From Selenomonas sputigena_A (GTDB taxonomy: Bacteria; Bacillota; Negativicutes; Selenomonadales; Selenomonadaceae): 64,000 bases of DNA. The notes beneath the pieces were generated by a model. The model was given only the letters and a program-made list of their open reading frames with translations, did no database searches and was not told where the DNA came from. Both the position numbers and the translations under genes were made by a program. Of this stretch, positions 45,426 through 53,939 are shown one piece after another (positions within the stretch are counted from its first letter, which is position 1; every line of letters starts with the position of its first letter). The stretch lies in the NCBI RefSeq assembly GCF_051603425.1, contig NZ_CP194411.1, positions 1,302,001 to 1,366,000 of the forward strand, written 5' to 3'.

Positions 45426-45455
45426 CTTATATTTTACGGCTGCTTTCACGATATA
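45426..45455 (+). promoter_or_regulatory. Chemoreceptor promoter motif, copy 1
   Basis: CTTATATTTTA-N8-TTCACGATATA. The same two blocks with the same spacing precede the second chemoreceptor gene at 46558. The CGATAT part resembles the -10 of flagellar sigma-28/sigma-D promoters (TAAA-N15-GCCGATAT), with TATA as a possible -35. Confidence 0.6.
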
Positions 45456-45562
45456 ATGAAATATGGGAAATTCCTTTTTCATGTTTTCTTTTTGTGGCTG
45501 TTTAAAGCAAAGCATGGTTGTCAGTGTTTTTTTGGATGAGTAGATGGAGGAGTTGTTTTTCT

Positions 45563-46405
45563 ATGGTTTACCCCGATACGATCAAGACGGATCAAGATGT
45601 TCTGGATGCTTTCATTGCTGTCGCACCTTATCTCAATCATGTCGTACGGCAGGATATTGCTGTCGGCATAACGGATAAGGAGTCGACTTTGGCCCTAGTG
45701 CCGACTCCTAGTCTTGAGTTTTCGCCTGTGATCGGATCACCCATTTCGCCGAATACGAAGCACGTCATCGATACGGGGCGAGACTATACAGGCTTGATTG
45801 ATGAGAAGGTTTACGGCCGCGGTGTCCGCAGCATGATCACTCCGATCTACGGCGTGAGCGGCGATATCATCGGATCGTTGGTGACGGCAATGGATGTCGG
45901 TCAGGACATCAAGCTTGCCCATGCGGTCGACGAGGTTTCGAAGTCGACGGAAACTGTATACCACGCAGTCGAGCAAGTGGCCGAAAGTGCGAGCGAGCTT
46001 GCAAAATCAGGACAGGAAGCTGTGCAGCAGGCAGCCGATCTCAAGGAGCGCAATGCCGAGACGATCAAGGTCATCGAGTTTATCAATAACATCGCGCAGC
46101 AGACGAACCTCCTCGGCCTCAATGCCGCCATTGAAGCGGCGCGCGCGGGCGAGCAGGGCAGAGGCTTTGCAGTCGTCGCGGAGGAAGTCCGCAAGCTCGC
46201 TGAGCAGTCGCGCGAGGCGACGGAGAAGATCCAGGCGACGCTTGCAGAGATGAACAAGGCCGTCGAGGAAATTTCCAAGACGATTGAAACGACGGGCGCA
46301 ATTAGCCAGGAGCAGGCGGCATCGACGGAGGAAATCACGGCGAACCTCTCGCGTGTCACGAACGCAACGGAGGATCTCAGCACTTTCGTTGTGCGGATCG
46401 ATTGA
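45563..46405 (+). CDS. Soluble methyl-accepting chemotaxis protein, copy 1
   Basis: Cytoplasmic chemoreceptor of 280 residues without a membrane segment. The N-terminal sensory domain (about 1-110; YPDTIKTDQDVLDAF, then GRGVRSMITPIYGVSGDIIGSL) looks like a soluble Cache/PAS-type fold. The remainder is a short MCP signalling domain with the hairpin NNIAQQTNLLGLNAAIEAARAG. GGAGGAG lies ten bases before ATG 45563. It is a near-duplicate of the gene at 46681: the signalling halves are identical over more than 100 residues, while the sensory halves differ at scattered positions. Ligand unknown. Confidence 0.93.
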   Translation: MVYPDTIKTDQDVLDAFIAVAPYLNHVVRQDIAVGITDKESTLALVPTPSLEFSPVIGSPISPNTKHVIDTGRDYTGLIDEKVYGRGVRSMITPIYGVSGDIIGSLVTAMDVGQDIKLAHAVDEVSKSTETVYHAVEQVAESASELAKSGQEAVQQAADLKERNAETIKVIEFINNIAQQTNLLGLNAAIEAARAGEQGRGFAVVAEEVRKLAEQSREATEKIQATLAEMNKAVEEISKTIETTGAISQEQAASTEEITANLSRVTNATEDLSTFVVRID

Positions 46406-46426
46406 GAATAAGAGACAAAGGAAAGA

Positions 46427-46460
46427 AACTGCCGCACTAAATCATGTGCGGCAGTTTTTT
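46427..46460 (+). terminator. Terminator of chemoreceptor copy 1
   Basis: A perfect 11-bp stem AACTGCCGCAC/GTGCGGCAGTT with an 8-base loop is followed by TTTT. Confidence 0.9.
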
Positions 46461-46557
46461 ACGGATAAAAATCCTTTTATAGAAAAAAAGTCTTTGTTTT
46501 GCCTCTACTAAGTAAGATAAAGCCAACCTTTTCCCTAGGGCATTTTTGAGAAAAAAC

Positions 46558-46587
46558 CTTATATTTTAACCGAGTATTCACGATATA
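46558..46587 (+). promoter_or_regulatory. Chemoreceptor promoter motif, copy 2
   Basis: CTTATATTTTA (46558-46568), 8 bases, TTCACGATATA (46577-46587), identical blocks and spacing to copy 1 in otherwise diverged intergenic sequence. Confidence 0.6.
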
Positions 46588-46680
46588 TTAATACAAGGGT
46601 TACCTTTTGCTTTTTCATGCTTCGATTAGGCATGGATGCCGTTGTTTCTTCGAGTGCGTAAATAGAGGAGTTGTAGTTCT

Positions 46681-47523
46681 ATGGTTTACCCCGATACGAT
46701 CAAGACGGATCAAGATGTTTTGGATGCGTTCATTGCCGTCGCACCTTATTTGGATCATGTCGTTCGCCAGGATATTGCTGTTGGCGTAACGGATAAGGAG
46801 ACGACATTGGCATTGATACCGAATGCCAAGTTGGAGTTCTCTCCTCCGGTCGGTACGCCGATTTCGCCCAATACGAGGCACGTCATTGATACGGGGCGAG
46901 ACTATGTTGGCTTGATTGATGAGAAGCTCTACGGACGCGGCGTCCGCAGCATGATCACGCCGATTCACGGCGTGAGCGGCGACATTATCGGCACGCTTGT
47001 GACGGCGATGAATGTTGCGCAGGACATCAAGCTTGCCAATGCGGTTGACGAGGTCACGCAGTCGACGGAAACGGTCTACCATGCCGTCGAGCAAGTCGCT
47101 GAGAGCGCAAGCGAGCTGGCAAAGTCGGGTCAGGAGGCCGTACAGCAGGCGGCCGACCTCAAGGAGCGCAATGCCGAGACGATCAAGGTCATCGAGTTTA
47201 TCAACAACATCGCGCAGCAGACGAACCTCCTTGGCCTCAACGCCGCCATTGAAGCGGCGCGCGCCGGCGAGCAGGGCAGAGGCTTTGCCGTCGTTGCAGA
47301 GGAAGTCCGCAAGCTTGCAGAACAGTCGCGCGAGGCGACGGAGAAGATCCAGGCGACGCTTGCGGAGATGAATAAGGCCGTCGAGGAAATTTCCAAGACG
47401 ATTGAAACGACGGGCGCGATCAGCCAGGAGCAGGCAGCATCGACGGAGGAAATCACGGCGAACCTCTCGCGTGTCACGAACGCGGCGGAGGAGCTCAATA
47501 CCTTCGTTGTGCGCATCGATTGA
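46681..47523 (+). CDS. Soluble methyl-accepting chemotaxis protein, copy 2
   Basis: The 280-residue paralogue of the preceding gene has the same architecture: soluble N-terminal sensory domain (YPDTIKTDQDVLDAF opening) and MCP signalling domain with GLNAAIEAARAGEQGRGFA. Differences cluster in the sensory half (for example NAKLEFSPPVGTP against TPSLEFSPVIGSP and ITPIHGVSGDIIGTL against ITPIYGVSGDIIGSL), consistent with ligand divergence after tandem duplication. Synonymous differences in the shared half show the copies are not brand new. GAGGAG precedes ATG 46681, and the gene has its own promoter motif and terminator. Confidence 0.93.
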   Translation: MVYPDTIKTDQDVLDAFIAVAPYLDHVVRQDIAVGVTDKETTLALIPNAKLEFSPPVGTPISPNTRHVIDTGRDYVGLIDEKLYGRGVRSMITPIHGVSGDIIGTLVTAMNVAQDIKLANAVDEVTQSTETVYHAVEQVAESASELAKSGQEAVQQAADLKERNAETIKVIEFINNIAQQTNLLGLNAAIEAARAGEQGRGFAVVAEEVRKLAEQSREATEKIQATLAEMNKAVEEISKTIETTGAISQEQAASTEEITANLSRVTNAAEELNTFVVRID

Positions 47524-47537
47524 GAGATTCTTTGAAG

Positions 47538-47586
47538 CAGGGCTTTCGTATGAGGTTTTTTGCCTCGTGCGGAAGCCCTGGTTTTT
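47538..47586 (+). terminator. Terminator of chemoreceptor copy 2
   Basis: Long imperfect stem, CAGGGCTT arm at 47538 with AAGCCCTG ending at 47580, then GTTTTT. Confidence 0.85.
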
Positions 47587-47664
47587 CATGAGAGAATTAC
47601 GGGACGTTTTCTTTTGCTCACTGGTACAATAGTTCGGTTAATTGAAATTATTGTGAATTTTTAC

Positions 47665-47693
47665 TGGATTTTTTCCTGCTTTTCCTCTATAAT
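47665..47693 (+). promoter_or_regulatory. Promoter of the degenerate GGDEF gene
   Basis: TATAAT (47688-47693) with a weak -35, TGGATT (47665-47670), at 17 bp. The leader is about 110 bases. Confidence 0.5.
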
Positions 47694-47806
47694 ATAGCTT
47701 AGGATAGCTTCACCATTTTGAAGTATATGAATCGGGAATTCCTCTGTAGTGGTTTGTAAGGAGAGGCATTGGCGGTTTAGGCTTGTCTACTTGAGGGGGT
47801 TGTGTT

Positions 47807-48718
47807 ATGGGGACGACATGTGGGACTCCGCTGGCAGGTTACGAGAAGCAGTGTGTGGAACTGCTGCTGGAAAAGTTGGGTGCTGTCACTTTCGATTATG
47901 ATATCGAGAAGGATGTCCTTCTCCTTGCCAAGGCTCGCGAGGGGATGCAGGAAAGGCGGCTGGAGGATTTTTGCAGGACGCTTTGTACGGAGAAGCGCGG
48001 CATGATCCATCCGGATTCCGTCGAACGTCTTGTGGCGCTTCTGCGCGGGCAGGCGACGGATGCGAGGGAGATCCTTCTGGACATGGCCGAGGAGCCCAAG
48101 GGGCGCTATGCGTGGTATGAGATTGCCGTGAAGCCGCAGCGCGATGAGACGGGGCGTACTGTGCATACGCTGGGAATCCTTTGGGATATCGAGTCGAGTA
48201 TGGGCAAGATGGAGCAGAGCTTCGCTCGCTTCCGCTCCGAGCGCGACCCGATCACGGGCATCATGAACGGCGCAGGCTTGGAAAAGGCCGTGCAGACATA
48301 TCTGTCGGGCCATGGCCGTGATGAGAGCAATGTGCTCATGGTGCTTTCTTTCGACAATATGAAGCAGCTTGCCGAGCAGCGCGGCAAACATTGGGCGGAT
48401 CAGCTTCTGGTACGGATTTGCAAGGCGATCGGCAGTTTCTTCCGTGCCGGCGATGTGCTTGCCCATCTGGGCGGCGGACAGTTTGCCGTATTCGTCAAGG
48501 ATATGGAGCGTACCGATGTCATCGACATGAAGGCGCGCGCCATTCAGACGCTGTTCGAGACGGAAAACGCGCAGTTTGGTGACTATGGCCTTTGCTGCCG
48601 CATTGCGAGTTCTTATTACCCGGAGGACGGGCGGGGCTTCGAGGCGCTTCTCGGGACGGCGAAGCAGCGCAGCGCCATGGAGCGCGAGGCTGAAAAGCCG
48701 GTAAAGACGATGGTCTGA
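47807..48718 (+). CDS. PAS-like/GGDEF-domain protein with degenerate active site
   Basis: The 303-residue soluble protein has a PAS-type N-terminal half (about 15-125, ending YAWYEIAVKPQRDETGRTVH and LGILWDIE) and a C-terminal GGDEF domain opening with RDPITGIMNGAGL. The signature GG[DE]EF is GGGQF (in AHLGGGQFAVFV), so the metal- and substrate-binding acidic residues are missing and diguanylate cyclase activity is unlikely. It may bind GTP or c-di-GMP, or act as a scaffold. Start: GAGGGGG about seven bases before ATG 47807. Together with the PilZ protein at 33306 it hints at c-di-GMP signalling in this organism. Confidence 0.88.
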   Translation: MGTTCGTPLAGYEKQCVELLLEKLGAVTFDYDIEKDVLLLAKAREGMQERRLEDFCRTLCTEKRGMIHPDSVERLVALLRGQATDAREILLDMAEEPKGRYAWYEIAVKPQRDETGRTVHTLGILWDIESSMGKMEQSFARFRSERDPITGIMNGAGLEKAVQTYLSGHGRDESNVLMVLSFDNMKQLAEQRGKHWADQLLVRICKAIGSFFRAGDVLAHLGGGQFAVFVKDMERTDVIDMKARAIQTLFETENAQFGDYGLCCRIASSYYPEDGRGFEALLGTAKQRSAMEREAEKPVKTMV

Positions 48719-48746
48719 GCGTGAATCAGCAAGGAAAGGTTTTGGG

Positions 48747-48782
48747 CGGGATCCCAGGCGCCGGCGCCGGGGTCCCGTTTTC
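48747..48782 (+). terminator. Terminator of the GGDEF gene
   Basis: CGGGATCCC pairs with GGGGTCCCG and GGCGCC with GGCGCC (one bulged A), then TTTTC. Confidence 0.8.
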
Positions 48783-48868
48783 TGTAAAAATCGGGATTTC
48801 GGGGCGAAGACGCAGGCCGACGGGAAGGTTTGTGCCTTCGCCCTGCCGCCGACTTTCTGCAAAAGCTA

Positions 48869-48897
48869 TGGCAATCCTGTCCCCGGTAGTGTATAAT
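48869..48897 (+). promoter_or_regulatory. Promoter of the DedA gene
   Basis: TATAAT (48892-48897) with TGGCAA (48869-48874) at 17 bp, 40 bases before the start codon. Confidence 0.6.
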
Positions 48898-48937
48898 GGG
48901 AACGTGTATGGGATGTTTCTTTTGAAAGGCAGGGCGT

Positions 48938-49561
48938 ATGGAACAATTCACGCAGATGTTTTTGGAGTTTATCGACGCTTGGGGCTATGTGGCGGTCGCG
49001 GTGCTGATGGCGCTGGAGAACGCCTGCATACCGATTCCCAGCGAGCTGATTCTTGGCTTTTCCGGCTATCTGATTTTTGCGGAGCGAATGGGCTTCGTCG
49101 GGGCGATGGTTGCCGGCATGGTCGGCGGCATGGCGGGCTCGATTTTCGCCTATCTCGTGGGACGCTATGGCGGCCGCTCCTTTGTCGACAAGTATGGCAA
49201 GTATTTCTTCGTGAAGAAGTCGCATGTCGATATCGCGCAGCGCTGGTTTGACAAGTACGGCGTCAAAGCGGTGTTCTTCAGCCGCATGCTTCCGGTTGTC
49301 CGCACGTTTATCTCACTTCCGGCAGGGTTTGCGCATGTGGACATGAAGAAGTTTCTCCTCTACACGTTCCTCGGCTCTTTGCCTTGGACGGCGCTGATCC
49401 TCGCAATCGGCATGGCGCTCGGCGAGAGCTGGCAGATCATGCTGAAGGTAGGGCATGAGGCGAGCATTGCCTTTGTCGTCATTTGTGCCATCGTTATCGG
49501 TATATGCTATTTGCGCTATCGACGCAGCCGGCAGCAGAAAGCAAATATGGACGTGGAATAA
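48938..49561 (+). CDS. DedA family membrane protein
   Basis: The 207-residue integral membrane protein belongs to the DedA/Tvp38 family, linked to lipid-carrier (undecaprenyl phosphate) or phospholipid recycling across the membrane. Visible features are ENACIPIPSELILGFSGYL with the family's P-x-P-x-E pattern, GSIFAYLVGRYGGR, and FSRMLPVVRTFISLPAGFAHVD with the conserved Arg-x3-R motif, plus four to five hydrophobic helices. GAAAGG lies before ATG 48938. It has its own promoter and a perfect terminator that overlaps its last codons. Confidence 0.93.
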   Translation: MEQFTQMFLEFIDAWGYVAVAVLMALENACIPIPSELILGFSGYLIFAERMGFVGAMVAGMVGGMAGSIFAYLVGRYGGRSFVDKYGKYFFVKKSHVDIAQRWFDKYGVKAVFFSRMLPVVRTFISLPAGFAHVDMKKFLLYTFLGSLPWTALILAIGMALGESWQIMLKVGHEASIAFVVICAIVIGICYLRYRRSRQQKANMDVE

Positions 49562-49577
49562 TCCACGTCCATTTTTT
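49547..49577 (+). terminator. Terminator of the DedA gene
   Basis: A perfect 11-bp stem (ATGGACGTGGA arm at 49547), loop ATAA, then TTTTTT. Confidence 0.9.
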
Positions 49578-49586
49578 CAGGGCAAA

Positions 49587-49704
49587 CTGCGCGTACAAAC
49601 GTCCGTTTTGCGATCCGTGTGCGCCGCACTTTTATGAAAGCCGCCCAGCCCTTCGCGCCGTCGATAAATCCTCGACGCAGCACGGCTGCGCCTTCGGTTT
49701 GTCT
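49587..49704 (-). repeat. Diverged copy of the dispersed repeat, minus orientation
   Basis: Read on the minus strand it has CAAACCGAAGGCGCAG, an inserted stretch, GGCTTTCAT, GGCGCACA and the terminal GGACGTTTGTACGCGCAG, the same order as the 105-bp unit. It fills the gap between the DedA gene and the AEC carrier gene. Confidence 0.65.
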
Positions 49705-49769
49705 CCCGGATCGAGGCTGCGGATCTGTGCAGCGCCGGACGAGGACGACTTCATGTTATCCGCACTTTC

Positions 49770-50732
49770 TTAAAGGACGCCGCCGTTTGTGACGTAGAGG
49801 AAGAAGAGCGGAAAGAAGACGGCGAGGTAAATGACGGTTGTGACGAGGAAGCTCGCGATGGCAAGATCGACGTTGAGCCGGTAGAGCCTTGCCGTCAGAA
49901 CGGCGTTGATGGCCGTCGGCGCGGCGGCGATGAGCAGCAGGCTGCCGATGAGCGTCGGGTCGTCGAAGAGCAGATGGCAGAGGACGAGGAAAACCAAAGG
50001 GGTCACGATGAAGCGCAGCGGCAGGAGGTTGGCCGTCTTGAGCATATAGCTTCGGGCACGGGAGAATTCGACAAGACAGCCGACAGGGAACAGGGCCGTC
50101 CAGGCGCCGATGTGGACGAGGGTCTGAAAGGCGGCGCCGAGTACGGCAGGGCGTTCGAGACCAGAGAGGTTCAGGGCGAGACCGCCGATAAGTCCGAGCA
50201 CGGGGATCTGGTTCGGCGTGAGGAAGAGCTCGCGCAGGGAGAGGTGCACGCGGCGACTGTCGGCAGACGCCTTGGCACGGAACATCGCGGCGAGCGGGAA
50301 GCAGACGAGCACGAGGAGCGCGACCTGGAAGGACGAGACGATCTGCACATAGGCGAAGCCTGTTTCGTCGTAGAGGATGAAGGCCGAGAGGCCGGCAATC
50401 GTACCGATGTTCGTGAGCATGGCGCTCATGTAGTAGGCGCCGCGCCCGAGGGGATCTCGAAAGCGCCGCGCGAAGGTCAATGCGGCTATGACGCCCGGTA
50501 CGAGCATGTAGAGCGCGCTGAAAAGCGGCAGCCAAAGAAGGCTTTTCGACAGCGGCATGACCCAGAAGCTTAAGAAAGCGAGGAGCGTCGCCATGGCGAT
50601 GATGTTGAACCGGATGATCTTGTTGCAAAGCGCATCGGAGACGATGCGGCGATGATAGGCCAGGTAGCCTGCGATGAGCGGCAGGGCAAGGTCTGTCAGC
50701 ACATAGAGCAGGCGGAATGTTTTTTCGTCCAT
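49770..50732 (-). CDS. AEC family transporter
   Basis: Auxin-efflux-carrier family permease of 320 residues with about ten hydrophobic helices in two inverted halves. Characteristic segments are NKIIRFNIIAMATLLAF, YYMSAMLTNIGTIAG, the PNQIPVLGLIGGLALN opening of the second half, and AAAPTAINAVLTARLY. Bacterial members move small organic acids such as malate or malonate; the substrate here is unknown. ATG 50732 was chosen for its AGAGGAA site; an upstream in-frame extension overlaps the divergent manA start. It is divergent from manA with about 85 bases between the starts. Confidence 0.9.
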   Translation of the reverse strand: MDEKTFRLLYVLTDLALPLIAGYLAYHRRIVSDALCNKIIRFNIIAMATLLAFLSFWVMPLSKSLLWLPLFSALYMLVPGVIAALTFARRFRDPLGRGAYYMSAMLTNIGTIAGLSAFILYDETGFAYVQIVSSFQVALLVLVCFPLAAMFRAKASADSRRVHLSLRELFLTPNQIPVLGLIGGLALNLSGLERPAVLGAAFQTLVHIGAWTALFPVGCLVEFSRARSYMLKTANLLPLRFIVTPLVFLVLCHLLFDDPTLIGSLLLIAAAPTAINAVLTARLYRLNVDLAIASFLVTTVIYLAVFFPLFFLYVTNGGVL

Positions 50733-50817
50733 AAGGTTCCTCTTTTGGCAAGCATTTTTTGTATCGTAGCATGAAGGGCGCTGCAAGGCAAGCAAAAAGC
50801 CCGGAAAGGATGATAGA

Positions 50818-51786
50818 ATGATATACCCGATGAAGCTCACGGCGCCGCTTAAGGACTACATCTGGGGCGGTACGCGCCTCAAGACGGAGTACGGCAAAAA
50901 GACGTCGCTTGCGAAGGTAGCGGAGAGCTGGGAGCTCGCCTGCCGCAAGGATGAACAGAGCATCATCGCAAGCGGGCCCGACAGGGGCATGACGCTTGAG
51001 GCTTATATCGCCAGAGAGGGCGCGAATATCGTGCTGGGATCGCATGGTTCCCGTTATTCGTATTTCCCGCTTCTCGTCAAACTCATCGATGCGCACGACG
51101 ATCTTTCGGTGCAGGTTCATCCGAACGACGCCTATGCCTTTGCGCATGAGGGAGAATACGGCAAGACAGAGATGTGGTACATCATAGACGCCGAGCCGGG
51201 TGCGGAGCTGATCCATGGTTTCAGGAAGAGCATAACGCGCGAGGAATGCCGCCGCCGCATTGAGGATGGAAGCCTGATGGAAGTTGTGAAGCGGGAGAAG
51301 GTCAAGGCGGGCGATGTGGTCGTGATTCCGTCGGGGACGCTTCATGCCGTCGGCAAGGGCGTATTCCTGGCGGAGATCCAGCAAAACTCCGATACGACAT
51401 ACCGCGTCCATGACTATGGCCGTCTTGACTGGGACGGCAGACCGCGGGAGCTCCATATCGACAAGGCCTTGGATGTCCTTTCCTTTGAGCTGCCGGAGCT
51501 GGCCGTCGGCCAGGGCATTGTGCTTGGCATATTTGCTGAGTACAGCCTGACCATCGCTTCGCGCACGGAGTTTTTTTCTGTCTATCATTTCGCTGTGCAG
51601 GGCCGTTGCCATCTCCAGGCGACAAAGGTGAGCTTCCAGTCCATCGTTGTCCTCCAGGGGCCGATGGAGCTTTCCTGGGCGGGCGGCAAGGAGATTCTTG
51701 AACGGGGCGACTCGTATTTCATTCCGGCCGGTTTCGGCGATTATCTCGTGCGCGGCGAGGGCGCGTTCCTTCTGACCGAGGTGTAA
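50818..51786 (+). CDS. manA: Mannose-6-phosphate isomerase, class I
   Basis: Zinc enzyme interconverting mannose-6-phosphate and fructose-6-phosphate, supplying GDP-mannose synthesis or mannose catabolism. The 322-residue short, Firmicutes-type protein has KDYIWGGTRLKTEYGK at the N terminus, the metal motif LSVQVHPND, EMWYII, and the active-site IPSGTLHAVGKG followed by QQNSDTTYRVHDYGR. AAAGGA lies before ATG 50818. The EamA transporter gene follows three bases after its stop, so they are cotranscribed. Confidence 0.95.
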   Translation: MIYPMKLTAPLKDYIWGGTRLKTEYGKKTSLAKVAESWELACRKDEQSIIASGPDRGMTLEAYIAREGANIVLGSHGSRYSYFPLLVKLIDAHDDLSVQVHPNDAYAFAHEGEYGKTEMWYIIDAEPGAELIHGFRKSITREECRRRIEDGSLMEVVKREKVKAGDVVVIPSGTLHAVGKGVFLAEIQQNSDTTYRVHDYGRLDWDGRPRELHIDKALDVLSFELPELAVGQGIVLGIFAEYSLTIASRTEFFSVYHFAVQGRCHLQATKVSFQSIVVLQGPMELSWAGGKEILERGDSYFIPAGFGDYLVRGEGAFLLTEV

Positions 51787-51789
51787 GCG

Positions 51790-52668
51790 ATGGGACAGAA
51801 GCTCAGGGGGGCGCTCTATCTTTCGCTGGCTTCGTCCATCTGGGGCGGCATGTTTATCGCGGTACGGCTGTCCGTTCCCGTCATACCGCCGGTGCCGCTC
51901 GTCTTTCTGCGCTATTTGACGGCGGCTGTCGTGCTCTTCGCCGTGGGACGCAGCCTCTACACGAATTGGTCGGTGGAGCGCAGGTATTGGCGGCTGCTCT
52001 TTTTCGTCGGGCTGATCGGCCAAGGGCTTTCCATCGTCACGCAGGAGACGGGAACGATGCTGACATCGGCGCAGATGGGCTCCGTCATCACGGCGTCCAC
52101 GCCGGCTTTTATGGTCATATTCGCGCATTTTATATTGAAGGAAAGGCTGACTGCGGCGCGCGCGCTTTCTGTCGTGCTCGCGACCTGCGGGGTGCTCTTC
52201 ATCGTCATCGACCCGGAGAATCTGCAGGCCGCCAGCCTTTGGGGCGGCGCATCGCTCGTCATCGCGGCTCTGACGTGGGCTTTGATGAGTGTCCTGCTGA
52301 AGCTTCTGGTGCATATTTCGCCGTTGGTCATCACCTTTTATGCGGTTCTTGTCGCACTCTTCCTGCTGGCGCCGTATTCGCTCTGGTGGCTTTTCCAGGC
52401 GGACTGGCAGGCGATGGCCGCGCCAACGGTCTGGGGTTCCGTGCTTTACCTCGGCATGGTTTCGACCGCGGGCGGCTTTATTCTTTGGAACAAGGGGCTT
52501 ATTCTGATGGATGCGTCTGTCGGCGGGCTTTTTTTATTTTTTCAGCCCGTTGTCGGCACGCTGCTCGGCTGGCTTCTCTTGGGGGAGCAGCTCACGCTGC
52601 TCTTCTGGCTGGGCTCGCTCCTCGTCTTTGGCGGCGTGCTGCTCGCACTGCGTTCGCCCGAGAGCTGA
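51790..52668 (+). CDS. EamA/DMT superfamily transporter
   Basis: Ten-helix drug/metabolite transporter, 292 residues, made of two EamA repeats (about 8-138 and 150-285). Typical segments are LASSIWGGMFIAVRLS, PLVFLRYLTAAVVLF, the repeat-one end MLTSAQMGSVITASTPAFMVIFAHFIL (read in part), and SVGGLFLFFQPVVGTLLGWLLLGEQLT. The substrate is unknown; family members export amino acids or metabolites. Start is three bases after manA with a GAGGTG site inside the manA end, pointing to coupling. Confidence 0.93.
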   Translation: MGQKLRGALYLSLASSIWGGMFIAVRLSVPVIPPVPLVFLRYLTAAVVLFAVGRSLYTNWSVERRYWRLLFFVGLIGQGLSIVTQETGTMLTSAQMGSVITASTPAFMVIFAHFILKERLTAARALSVVLATCGVLFIVIDPENLQAASLWGGASLVIAALTWALMSVLLKLLVHISPLVITFYAVLVALFLLAPYSLWWLFQADWQAMAAPTVWGSVLYLGMVSTAGGFILWNKGLILMDASVGGLFLFFQPVVGTLLGWLLLGEQLTLLFWLGSLLVFGGVLLALRSPES

Positions 52669-52701
52669 AAAAATATGCCCCGGAAGAGGCCTTCCAGGGC
52701 A
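52668..52701 (-). terminator. Terminator of the DUF2939-like gene
   Basis: TGCCC-GGAAG and CTTCC-GGGCA arms with mismatched C/A (52676-52701). On the minus strand it is followed by TTTTTT (complement of 52668-52673). Confidence 0.75.
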
Positions 52702-52712
52702 AGGGCAGCCAC

Positions 52713-53819
52713 TTACGGCAGGGCAGGCGCCTGCCGGCTGATGGCGGCGTGGTGCAGAATGTCGTCGATGCGAAGCTCCACGTCGAGCGCTTCCTTGTGT
52801 ACGGTTTCGGCCGTATCGTATTCGGCGGGAGCGTCCGTCTCCAGGCCTTTCAGAAAATGCTCCCAAGCCGTGATGGAAAGCTCCGTCGATTCGGCACGGA
52901 GCTGGCTCAGGTAGCGTGCGCCCGGCGGCACGGTCAGTGCCGAAAGTTTTTGCTGGCGCTCTTTCAGCGTCGGGATGATGCCGGTCTTTATAAGGTTTTT
53001 AAGACTGTCCGTCTGGTTTTTCGGCAGGATTCCGCTGCTGTCCCATGGCGTTGTCGTGAGCTGCTTGAAGCGCCGCTGGAGTTGGTCGAATTTCTTGTTG
53101 TACTGGTCGATGATGGGGGCGGAGTCCTGGATGTAGGCGTTCATGTCTCTCTGGCAGAGCGGCAGGAGCCGGTCGAGACAGTCGCGGTAGTTTTTGATAT
53201 AGGCGACCTGCCAGTGTCCGTCTGCGCTTTGCTCCATGGCGACGAGCAGGGTGAGCTCGGTCTGTGTCGTTTCGTCCTTTGCCTTGATGCGGGCTGTTGC
53301 AGTCGAGCCGTCGCGGTCGACGCCCTCGATGGCGACGGGCGTGATGTTCTTGAGCTGTGTACGCTCGAGAAAGTTCTCGAAGTCGATGCCGAGCTGCCGT
53401 CCACGGAGGAGGCCGCCGGGCAGCTGCCATTCGCCCGAAGCCGTATAGCTGAGCAGGGTCGTCTTGATGCCTGCCGAGACCTGCGGCTTGATGAGCTGGT
53501 AGAAGCTCGTGGCCTTGGCGCGGGTCTGCGGTGTCAGGGAGGTGTCTTCTGTGAAGAGGTCGCGCGTCACGTCATCGTAGAGTTTTCCTGTCGCCAGGTC
53601 GAGGTTGACATAGCGTTCGAACTTCTCCGCATCTTGGGAGAGGACGGCGTCCCGGATTTCATCCAGGGCGTATTCCGGACTGCGCGCGTGGATGAAGAAG
53701 TACCAGAGAATGGAGCCGACGGCGAGCGCGAGCATGATGATGGCAAGCATGGTCGCTGTGCGGTTATGTGATTTGATTTTACGGGAGCGAAGACGCAGCC
53801 TCCAGTTGTAGTCATCCAT
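52713..53819 (-). CDS. Membrane-anchored DUF2939-like protein
   Basis: The 368-residue protein has a basic N terminus (RLRLRSRKIKSHNR), one transmembrane helix (about 24-43) and a large extracytoplasmic part. SPEYALDEIRDAVLSQDAEKFERYVNLD resembles the start of DUF2939 proteins, which have a helix followed by a lipid- or ligand-binding-like fold of unknown role. The C-terminal 120 residues are helical and charged. AAAGGAG precedes ATG 53819. No partner gene is evident; it converges on the EamA gene. Confidence 0.75.
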   Translation of the reverse strand: MDDYNWRLRLRSRKIKSHNRTATMLAIIMLALAVGSILWYFFIHARSPEYALDEIRDAVLSQDAEKFERYVNLDLATGKLYDDVTRDLFTEDTSLTPQTRAKATSFYQLIKPQVSAGIKTTLLSYTASGEWQLPGGLLRGRQLGIDFENFLERTQLKNITPVAIEGVDRDGSTATARIKAKDETTQTELTLLVAMEQSADGHWQVAYIKNYRDCLDRLLPLCQRDMNAYIQDSAPIIDQYNKKFDQLQRRFKQLTTTPWDSSGILPKNQTDSLKNLIKTGIIPTLKERQQKLSALTVPPGARYLSQLRAESTELSITAWEHFLKGLETDAPAEYDTAETVHKEALDVELRIDDILHHAAISRQAPALP

Positions 53820-53939
53820 GATGGCGGCTCCTTTACGGGAAGGGCGACAGACCCCTTCGTCGCAGTATTTATAGTTATCACGAAAAAAGTCACGTATATT
53901 ATAGCATGAATGTCAATATCATGCAGGCGGGGTGGGAGC

